A program made the translations under genes and the position numbers. The notes below the pieces were generated by a model. The model made no database searches. It worked only from the letters and a program-made list of their open reading frames with translations, and was not told the origin of the DNA. From assembly GCA_037042915.1 (NCBI GenBank), contig CM073196.1:1736001-1800000 (forward strand): a DNA stretch of 64,000 nt. The letters are read 5' to 3'. The DNA is from Auricularia sp. M13 (taxonomy: Eukaryota > Basidiomycota > Agaricomycetes > Auriculariales > Auriculariaceae). Below, one piece after another: positions 56,348-64,000 of the stretch (its first letter is position 1; each line of letters begins with the position of its first letter).

Positions 56348-58047
56348 CGCAAAGACTCTCGACGCCCTATTCCCGCCTCCGTCTCAGCCGCGTTCGACAC
56401 TCGCCCCGACCGCGCTCCCTGGTGTCTCACAGGCATCAGCCTCCATGCTCGTTCAATGCCTGAAGGAGAACCATACCAAGTTCCACTGCTTCTTCAACAA
56501 CCAGGGGTTTCATAAGTACGTTGTCGATTATAATTCGCCTCATTCCAGTTGACGCTGTCGCAGCCATCTTGCTCACCACCTCTTTGCCGCCTATAAGATG
56601 TGCGTCTGGGGCATCTCATTAGCGCACATGCCTTATATATCTGCAGGGGTGCAACTGCTCCCCTCATCAGGTCCGCATATGATGAGCACGCATCTTACCA
56701 GCGAAAGGCGTTCGACAGTCCCGTAAGTCGACGCATCCATTAACCAGTCTCAAATCCTGAATATGCTACAGGGCCCAATTGACTCCAAGAACTGGAAGGA
56801 ACATTTGAACGATGAAAAGTACAGAACCGATTATTATTTTTTTTGAGCCATTGACCTAATGAATGTGGTAGATACTATGCAGCATACCTCGACTTTTTCA
56901 CCAAGGAGGTGCTGTCCAAGGGTGTCGGCGCCACCGTCGAAACTTATGTTTTCTCCGACGACGCAAACTGGAAAGGATTCGAGAACGACGCCAGCAAGGC
57001 CCCGCGAATGCTAGACAGGTTCATGGCAGGCCTCGTTCACCCCATCATCCACTTCGGCCATGGCGCCGAGTTCAATATGCCTGGCATGGCGGTGGAAGGC
57101 CTAGCTTGGACAGCTGTCCACAGTGCACCGACCAAAGAGCTGATGCCTGTCGACTTTTTTGCCTCGACCTCAGCTGCGACCGCATTGTCCAAAATGGCGC
57201 AGTCACTGTCCATATCCTCCACGCAGCAGTCGTCGACCACTGGAGTCCACTCGTTCACTCTCTTGGCGCGTATGCTGAATGACGCGGCTCTTGCTCCTGG
57301 AGTTGGCGTCGACCCGAACAGCGATGCGAAATTCGCTGACACCCTGCGCAAGCAAGGGGCAGCATCTACACGTACTGCAAACAGTGGGTAGGCGACGTTA
57401 GCTCTGCCGAAGACCTGCACAAGAAGATCGAGGAGCTTTCCTGGCTTGCGGTGCTCATTTATGGCGTTGGCGGCTGGAGCAAAGCCCGCGGTTTCCGCGC
57501 GGACTTCTTCCTCATGCACCTCGTAACAAGCAGCCTATTCATGCCGTCCGTCCTCGCACTTCTCTCGCCGTCTTCTCAGAGCCGCCTTTTGCGGGCCTAC
57601 CTTGCCGTCACGCTTGGCTACTGGGTCTCGCGCGGCCGCCCACGCATCGACATCCGCGCCTTTAACGACAATGTATCGGCTGTGCCGCATGTACCAGTCC
57701 CGGACCCGAAGCCGGACAGTGCAACGCTTGACAAGGGGACTCTCGTTCAAAACCCGTGGTTTAATTTGTTGCAGAGCACGCTTCCACATCCCGACGAGCA
57801 TTTGCTGAAGTTGGAACGTGCCCTGGCTCATTACGCGATGCTGTATGGTGATCGGCCAAAGGGCCATTGGACGGGCACCGAGTTGGATGGTGCCGAAGAG
57901 CTGGACGGGAGTCTATTCGTGAGAGTGGCGGGTGCTTCTCTGGAGCGATTGGGCATGGTGAGGGAAGGCAAGCCAGGCGGTTCGTGGGATCGTGATGGGT
58001 TCTTCGAACCAGGTCTTGATCTTCGTCACGAGAAAGCTGCCATGTAA
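56337..58047 (+). CDS. Questin-oxidase-like protein (DUF4243), one frame break
   Basis: The family includes fungal Baeyer-Villiger-type oxidases of the questin oxidase/AflY group. Many members sit outside known clusters with unknown substrates. It starts MPVDAKTLDALFPPPSQP, then LKENHTKFHCFFNNQGFHNH and HLAHHLFAAYKMGATAPLI. Next come RSAYDEHASYQRKAF, NWKEHLNDEKYYAAYLDFF, LVHPIIHFGHGAEFNMPGMA (conserved HxxxG region) and VEGLAWTAVHSAP. The frame breaks at 57361-57364. One added base gives KQGAAIYTYCKQWV, and the frame then runs intact through LSWLAVLIYGVGGWSKARGF and FFLMHLVTSSLFMPSVLALL to RHEKAAM. The length of about 480 residues is near family length. The ATG at 56337 overlaps the preceding small ORF. 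Confidence 0.87.
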
Positions 58048-58375
58048 CCTGACATGTTCAGTTCAAGCTGTAGCGAAGCTATCGGCTCCCTCCTGCATGT
58101 ATGAGTACGTACGTTTTACGCTTCCCCGCTCAACAAGAATTCCAATTCAAGACAGAACTTTCTGCGTGGCCTTGCTAGATCGCAGTCGCACGTGACCCTT
58201 ACGCGGAGTGAAATGATCTTTTGCGACTCACGTGCCGTCAGCAAGCCCGGCTCACGGCCGAGGCGCGCCTCTTTCACTCGTTAACATCTGAAGTCGGAAG
58301 TTTTTGTGACTGCTATAAATGCGTACGGTCACCCGTTCCGAAGCGCCTCCTCCTGCTTAGTCTTTGACGCCAGTC
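58048..58375 (+). promoter_or_regulatory. Promoter region of the second MFS transporter
   Basis: 328 bp with no gene. A TATAAAT box at 58314-58320 lies about 56 bp upstream of the transporter ATG at 58376. Confidence 0.55.
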
Positions 58376-60802
58376 ATGACGGATACGGAAGGTAAATCTG
58401 CGCCAGGCGAGGAGAAAACACAGCAGATCGAGCACGCATCTACCGTCGATGAACACCTGTCCACGAATTCACAGTCGGACCGGCTGGCGGAACGCAAGCT
58501 CGTGCGCAAGGTCGACCTCCGCGTGTTACCCATCCTATGCTTGATGTACTTCTGCTCCTTCATCGACAGGGGTGAGCTAGTACTCAACCCGGATGTTCAA
58601 TAGCTGACCGCTTGTGCTGCGCTGCTAAGGGAACATTGGCAATGCGCGCCTGCAGGGGCTACCAGAGGACGTCTTGCATGGCGATCCCACTGGAAAGCAA
58701 TTCGACTGGGTCGTCTCAGTCTTTTACTTTACGTACGTGCGATTCGCATACGAGTAGACAGGGGTCTTAACAACGATCATGCTCTAGATACATTCTTGTG
58801 CAGATTCCCGCTTGCATTGCTTCAAAATTATTCAGACCTCGCATTTGGTTGGGTTGCTGCACGATCGCCTGGGGAATAGCTAGCACACTTATGGTTCGTG
58901 AAGGCGCGCATGGGCAAGAAGATCCCCTGATGTACACTGCATGCAGTCCACTGCGTTCAACCTCCCGGGTTTGATTGTATGCAGACTAGCCATCGGCGTC
59001 TTCGAAGCAGGATTTGGGCCTGCTGTCCCTCTGTACATGTGTGCGCAGCGTCTCATCATCGCCAACACTTGCGTGCTCATTATACCTCGTAGCCTTCTTC
59101 TATACCAACGTATTTTTTACGTCTGTCATCCCTATCGCTGATCTCATGCTTTCCTAGCAAGAGATCGGGCTGAGGATGGCGTATTGGTTCGGATTCGCAG
59201 CGGTCAGCGGTGCATTTGCTGGCCTCATTGCATTTGGTATCCAGCAAGTGCATTCGTCAGTCGCGAATTGGAAGCTGTTGTTCATAATAGAGGTCCGTAT
59301 CGTACATTGATCACGCCGTCGTTGTCGCTAATGGTGGCCACTGCCTGAAGGGAATCCCAACAGTCTTGGTTGGAATCATGGCCCTCCTACTATTATCGGA
59401 CAGGCCGGAAGATGCGACTATGTTGGGAAAGAAGAAAAGGAGCTCGCCAGGGCAAGGATGAATCGCGGAGCGAGCAAGGAGGCATCTGGAACGGTCAACT
59501 CCAGTCACATCAAGCTTGCTGTTAAGGACTGGCGAGTGAGTTGCCTGATTCCTGTCTGAGTGATCTAACATCCATAACATAATATGATAGATTTATTTCG
59601 GAGGCATGCAGGAACCTGCTCGTACGACGATTGAGTACTGATAACTGTTCCACAGGAGTCATATATTTCAGCTCAAATGTTTCTCTGGCATCCGTGACAG
59701 CATTTTTGCCAACAATTATAAAGGCACGTGCCGCACTCTTTGCAATTCCGTTGACTGACTTCACGGCAGACTTTTGGTTTTAGTGCGCAGTCTCACGTAA
59801 ATGTCTGAAAACCGAAGAACTGATATCTCCCGGGCTCTTTATTCGTAGCTAACGCGAACGCACAATTGTTGACAGTGCCGCCATATGCATGTGCTGCGGT
59901 TGTGCTTTGCTGCCTCTCGTACCTATCAGACCGTCTTCAATCGCGCGGGTTAGTAATGGCGAGTTCATCGATTCTCAGCGGCACTGGATACCTGTATGTG
60001 CATGATCCTACAAGTGTGGTAGCACGCTAACGTGTTGCTAGCATTCTCCTTCTGGTTCACACGAATGTACATGCACGTTACTTCGCTGTTTTCTGCGTTA
60101 CATCTGGCACATACACTACGATTGGGTTGATGCTTGCCTGGTGTACGCGCATTTCATTCCCCTCAAGTTCGTTCACCGATCGGTGCAGTTTCGCACAACC
60201 TAGGCTCGGAGTCAAAACGCGCGACTGGGATCCCCGTAAGCAACCTTCCCCATTTGACGCCCTTTTTTGATAGAGGGTATTATAGATGTTCATGGCGATA
60301 GGGCAATGCGGGTCGGTGCTCATATAAATCATGGGGTGTTCTACTGAGAACGTTTTTCCAGGAGCGTTCTGGGCAGGTGAGATCTTGATGAATCTGTCTC
60401 TTGAGTTGCTTATCTATCTCGCGGCAGTCATATTTTCCCTTCCACAGAAGGTCCTCGCTACATGTAGGGCGTTCGCCTATTCAGAGTAAAGCTCGCCGCT
60501 AACGCTCTGCGAAAGCAAAGGCTTCGCAAGTGCGTGATTCGACGATACTCTTGACTAGTTCTGGGGGTTGAATACTTTTCAGTTTCATGCGCGATGCAAT
60601 TTGTAGCCGCCGTTGTCTGCACCTGTTTAAGCGTGAGTTCCTGCCAGTGGCACATCACTGCTCTGCTCATACGATTGTTATTTAGATCGTGTATCGCGTA
60701 GAAAACAGACGCCGTAACTCTCGGTATGGCAAGCCACGTCCAGACGACAAAGTGGAACTCTCTGAGCTAGCTGATAAGGTCAGCCTGTTCTCTAGTACAT
60801 AG
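58376..60802 (+). CDS. MFS allantoate-permease-type transporter, copy 2, one frame break
   Basis: This is a paralogue of the 45.6-48.1 kb transporter with the same exon layout. Blocks are ERKLVRKVDLRVLPILCLMY, NIGNARLQGLPEDVLHGDPT, GKQFDWVVSVFYFTYILVQI, IWLGCCTIAWGIASTLM, AFNLPGLIVCRLAIGVFEAG, EIGLRMAYWFGFAAVSGAF and VANWKLLFIIE. GIPTVLVGIMALLLLSDRPE follows. At GGGAAA (59425-59430) one base is missing, after which KEEKELARARMNRGASKEAS and IKLAVKDWR resume. Intron 59604-59655 has a GC donor (GCATGC). Later exons give VIYFSSNVSLASVTAFLPTI, CCLSYLSDRLQSRGLVMASS, AHNLGSESKRATGIP-like sequence (written SHNLGSESKRATGIP), MFMAIGQCGSVL, SHIFPSTEGPRYM, VSCAMQFVAAVVC and the tail NRRRNSRYGKPRPDDKVELS. 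Joins in 60,330-60,600 are uncertain. Partial decay cannot be excluded. Confidence 0.78.
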
Positions 60803-60880
60803 TTGGTCTTTGCGTGCATGCTCAGCCAAAGCAGGCACCCATGTTCCGATACTTACCCTAATTACCCTGATGAAGAGGCA

Positions 60881-60888
60881 TATAAAAG
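60881..60888 (+). promoter_or_regulatory. TATA box, probably for the DUF2470 gene
   Basis: TATAAAAG lies about 196 bp upstream of the DUF2470-gene ATG. An upstream ATG at 60917 is followed within 12 codons by a consensus GTAAGT, so a short leader exon and a 5' intron are possible. Confidence 0.45.
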
Positions 60889-61083
60889 CTACTCTTTGTA
60901 CTTGGATAATGAATAAATGCCCCGTCCGCTATCGATCGGGCACGGAAAGATTGTAAGTTCGTTGTTCCCGCGGAATGCTGTGCTCGGGATGCATATCAGA
61001 GCCGGTTAGCCGGTTCGTGTGCTTGCTGCTGACCACGTTGGGCCCTGCGCAAACCCACATTCCGTGTGCCCTACCAAAGTACC

Positions 61084-61995
61084 ATGAGCGATCCCGTTGC
61101 CTCCCGATCTGGTTTCCTGTGCCAGTACATGTCCGGCCACCCTGGTCAGCGTCGCGACGCTCTCGCGATAATACGTGTCGCCTAACGAGAGTCGCAGACA
61201 CGCTGGTCGCGTATGTCACCCACTTTGGAAAGGTCAAAGGGCCGCTGGCCTCTGCCAAAATGCTCAAGATAGACTCTGCGGTGAGCTTCATCATGAAACG
61301 AGGTCGAATAGGCGTTGACGTTGCATAAAGGGAATGGACCTGTCGTATGTGCGCCGCGATGCAGCGCAGACGACTGGCACGGTGCGAGTGCGCTTCGACC
61401 CGCCTCTCATTAGCTACGACGAGGTGAGCTCTACTACTGCGATGGTACAAGGGTATGCTCACGAGCGTTTGGTAGGTGCGGCCGCGTCTCACGGCGATGA
61501 AATACGAAGCGGAGGAGGAGCTGGGCATGGTGAGTCCCAATTTCCAGGGTATGCTTTACAATATTTAACATGTGCATAGATCAAGCGCCCTCCTCTCACG
61601 ACCTTCTCATTCCCTCCACGAGGACTTTGGGGAGTTGGCCTCGTCCTCCTCATTAACATTGTCTACTTCCGACCCAGCCAATTTGAAGAACTGGCAGACA
61701 GCATAACTGCCGTCATCCCTGGCCAGCGCACCGTCATCGCTATTGCATGGGCTATCCTCGTTGGCGCACATTTAGCAGAGGCTGCCTACTCCTTATTTGT
61801 CTGTCGAAAGCACTCCGCTGGAATGAGATTGACAGTTCGTGATCATGCCTGCGCTTTGTCGCCCCTGGACTCATGAGATTGTAACAGCTTATCTGGACCG
61901 TGAGCATCTTATTTGCAGGCTTCCCTGTCCTGCGCGAGTTGCGGCACACGGTGCAACAGGCGCGCATTGCGTCGATCAAGCAGAGGGCACATTGA
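61084..61995 (+). CDS. DUF2470-containing integral membrane protein
   Basis: The protein of about 215 residues has an N-terminal DUF2470 domain, a haem-oxygenase/pyridoxamine-oxidase-like split-barrel relative. Blocks are DPVASRSGFLCQYMSGHP, DTLVAYVTHFGKVKGPLASA, KMLKIDSAGMDLSYV, TVRVRFDPPLISYDE and VRPRLTAMKYEAEEELGM. The C-terminal part is a membrane region: PPRGLWGVGLVLLINIVYF, TVIAIAWAILVGAHLAEAAY, and after an intron WTVSILFAGFPVLRELRH. It ends ASIKQRAH. Four or five short introns fit the frame well. Fungal members with this DUF2470-plus-TM layout have no established function. Any redox or haem role is only a family-level guess. Confidence 0.85.
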
Positions 61996-62105
61996 TATTC
62001 GCGCGTTGCTCTAGGACTTGTTATTAATTACAAGGAGAATATGACTTAGGATCGGAAACCAATGCACACATGCATTTTTGTGCAAGAAAGCAAGAGAGAC
62101 GGATT

Positions 62106-63027
62106 TCATTCGTCGTCTTCCCTGTCGGCTCGGAAGCGCGGATTCTGCTCAATTGTTCTGAGTAAAATTGACAACTGTACTGCGACAGGGAACTTACGGC
62201 TCTGTCGCCATCGTCGTCGTCGTCTCCAGGTGAGCGCGCACGTTTCGTTGAAGGTGCAGCAGCATTGGCTGCCGTCACGTGTGATCAGCAAAATAGATGT
62301 ACTGGACCATCTCAACGCACCAGCTTTCCAGTCCCCACCACCCCCTGCAGGCGCGCCTGGACCAACGTCGGCATAAAGTTCCTCGCGCTCGCGACGCTTG
62401 TCAGCCTGCATTTGCGCGCCCCAGCCACCGCGACCAGCGTCATAGTCTTGTCGATGTTCGTCGCGAACCTGAGCGTGCATAAGACGCGTCGTAGGAGGTA
62501 GAGACGGTGAATCTCACCTGCCCGCCACTTTTGCCACGCCCAAACTGGCGTCCATCTGAGTAGCCCAGGTCGAGGTCGCAGCGCACGATGCGCTCGTCAA
62601 GCTTTGTGCCGCTGACATAGCGCATGCATGCGAGGGCCTCCGCGTGCGTGTAATACTCCACGAAACAGAAACCGCAGGGCGTTCTGAGAACAAGCGCATT
62701 GAGGCATGAGAACCAGTCCGTGGCTGAAGCGACGGATTTACTTTGTATTTCTGTCGAGCCCCATGATAATTCGCTTTATGCCACCACCCTCTTCGGGGTT
62801 CGTGCAGCGCGAGAAGAGCTCGTATATTTGCTCTTCAGTTGTGTAAAAACTCAGGTTGCCGACCTAGATAGTAGCACCGTTCAGACGACCGAGCCACCGA
62901 GCCAGAGCAAGCGCACATAGAGCGTGGTGGAACGCGAAAGCTGCTCTAACTGACGCTGTCTGTCGATTCTGTGCTGCGAGTCCTTATAGCCCGAGGCCGA
63001 GTCCAGCGGTTGCACGACATGCGCCAT
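62106..63027 (-). CDS. CBC2: Nuclear cap-binding complex small subunit CBC2 (CBP20)
   Basis: Cbc2 binds the m7G cap of nascent RNAs together with Cbc1/CBP80 and supports splicing and export. The start [20 protein letters not shown] leads to [15 protein letters not shown]. An intron (GTGCGC..ATCTAG) leads to [20 protein letters not shown] (RNP2) and [11 protein letters not shown]. Another intron leads to [20 protein letters not shown] (RNP1). Next come [20 protein letters not shown] and [20 protein letters not shown], which contain the cap-contact residues of the family. The C-terminal tail is Gly/Pro and Asp rich ([15 protein letters not shown]) and ends FRADREDDE at 62106. Start and end fit family length. 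Confidence 0.94.
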
Positions 63028-63164
63028 TGAAAGAGAGGCGGAAGCAACCGGCGCAACATCTCCGCTTGTGGCCTCGCAACCACTCTTCTTTATACCCACT
63101 GCTCGCTATTCCCTCCCGTGTCGGCCTCCCATTAGACTGACTTAGACCCTCCGCCCGCCCGACC

Positions 63165-64000
63165 ATGGCTTCGACGAACATCAAGGTCGTCTGCAGGTCA
63201 GTGCGCGCCCGGCCGCCCCCCAGCACGCCGCCAGGACTCATGGCCGCCCAGGTTCCGGCCGCCCAACTCGCTCGAGCTGCGCGAAGGCGGCGACATCGTC
63301 GTTTCGTTCGACGAAAACCTCAAGACCGTCCAGCTCAAGAACGCGCAGCTCACCACAGGGCCAGAGAAGGATGGCTTCACGTTTGACCGCGTGTTCCCCA
63401 TGGGCACGAAGCAGGTCGAGATCTTCGAATACGGTGTCAAGGAGTGAGTCTATGGCTGTCATGCACGGCTCTGCCGCCTGCCGCTTACCATTGCATCCGC
63501 CCAGTATTGTAAAGGGTGCGTCGGCCGTCTTTGCTGCGCCCGGTGCCACCCACGCGTCCTCACAACGCGTCTTGCCGCAGATGTGCTGGATGGATACAAC
63601 GGCACCGTCTTTGCCTACGGCCAGACCGGCTCGGGAAAGACGTTTACCATGATGGTGCGTACCCAACAGACGCACTGCGCGCAATGCTGACAATTTTTTC
63701 CGTTTCGCGATTATTCACAGGGTGCCGATATCGACTCGCCCGACCTCAAGGGCATAATACCTCGGATAACGGAGCAGATCTTCACATCCATCCTCGAATC
63801 CGATGCTAGCATCGAGTACATGGTCAAGGTCTCGTACATGGAGATCTATCTCGAGCGTATACGAGATCTCCTTGCCCGTGCGTCACTGCCTCATGTCCTC
63901 GTCGTGTCTTCACCCGACGCTCACGCCGCCCTTATCACATGTAGCGCAAAACGACAACTTGCCGATTCACGAAGAAAAGTCCAAGGGCGTATACATCAAG
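63165..64000 (+). CDS. Kinesin-1 heavy chain (motor domain start, runs off the window)
   Basis: Conventional kinesin moves cargo towards microtubule plus ends and in filamentous fungi supports hyphal tip growth. Visible exons are [11 protein letters not shown], then after an intron [60 protein letters not shown] followed by TFTMM (P-loop GQTGSGKT), [39 protein letters not shown] and, after a further intron, [17 protein letters not shown]. The sequence of the first 200 residues fits fungal kinesin-1 (KIF5 group) best. The remainder, including coiled coil and tail, lies beyond 64000. The gene diverges from CBC2 with 137 bp between ATGs. Confidence 0.92.

Noticed and set aside
58376-60802. Calling MFS copy 2 a pseudogene
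   Set aside because: It has one break of the common homopolymer type, and apparent stops such as the TAG after RYM can lie in an intron (donor GTAGGG). Evidence for decay is not decisive.
45627-61995. A secondary-metabolite or nutrient-use gene cluster built from two MFS genes, DUF4243 and DUF2470
   Set aside because: There is no backbone synthase, no cluster regulator, and the intervening genes are housekeeping RNA and ribosome factors.

Overview
This is a gene-dense stretch of fungal nuclear DNA, almost certainly from an Agaricomycete (mushroom-type basidiomycete). The genes are split by many short introns, mostly 41-75 bp with GT..AG ends. Genes sit on both strands about 1.9 kb apart. Families typical of Agaricomycetes are present: a DUF6533 membrane protein, a BTB protein, and a signal-peptide/one-TM surface protein. 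The rest are conserved eukaryotic housekeeping genes. I see no transposon, CRISPR array, rRNA or tRNA gene.

Layout. 1-4 kb: CDC45 (partial) diverges from an RRN6/TAF1C-like Pol I factor. 4.3-11.7 kb: cytosolic HSP70 with a heat-shock promoter, the PP2A B56 subunit RTS1, and a conserved protein with a long Pro/Gly repeat tail. 12-19.3 kb: mitochondrial citrate synthase, a RAD51D-like recombinase paralogue, eEF1B (EF-1 beta) and a DUF6533 protein. 19.4-26.3 kb: ALG13, VPS55, RPT3, TOM40 and a KRE2-type mannosyltransferase. 26.3-34.8 kb: PIK1, a surface protein, an RluA-type pseudouridine synthase and ceramide glucosyltransferase. 34.8-45.2 kb: M1 aminopeptidase, OST3/OST6, a BTB protein, RAD52 and GOT1. 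45.6-53.2 kb: an allantoate-permease-type MFS transporter, a SNRNP27-like splicing protein, an RRM protein, eIF1, a basic nucleolar-type protein and PPP4R2. 53.2-64 kb: the MAK5 helicase, a small unknown ORF overlapping a questin-oxidase-like (DUF4243) gene, a second MFS paralogue, a DUF2470 protein, CBC2 and the start of kinesin-1.

These genes do not form one pathway. Loose themes are genome maintenance (CDC45, RAD51D-like, RAD52, PPP4R2), protein and lipid glycosylation (ALG13, KRE2-like, GT21, OST3), secretory traffic (VPS55, PIK1, GOT1) and RNA handling (SNRNP27-like, RRM protein, CBC2, MAK5, RluA-like).

Three things stand out. (1) Two same-strand gene pairs are so close (an 11-nt overlap and a 28-nt gap) that they are candidates for bicistronic mRNAs. 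(2) Nine single- or double-base frame breaks fall inside otherwise well conserved genes, mostly at short homopolymers, which points to base-calling or assembly errors. (3) The long first intron of the eEF1B gene holds a perfect-stem hairpin with a box-C-like motif. All exon boundaries come from reading splice signals and protein-family conservation by eye, and product names rest on remembered family motifs, not on a search.
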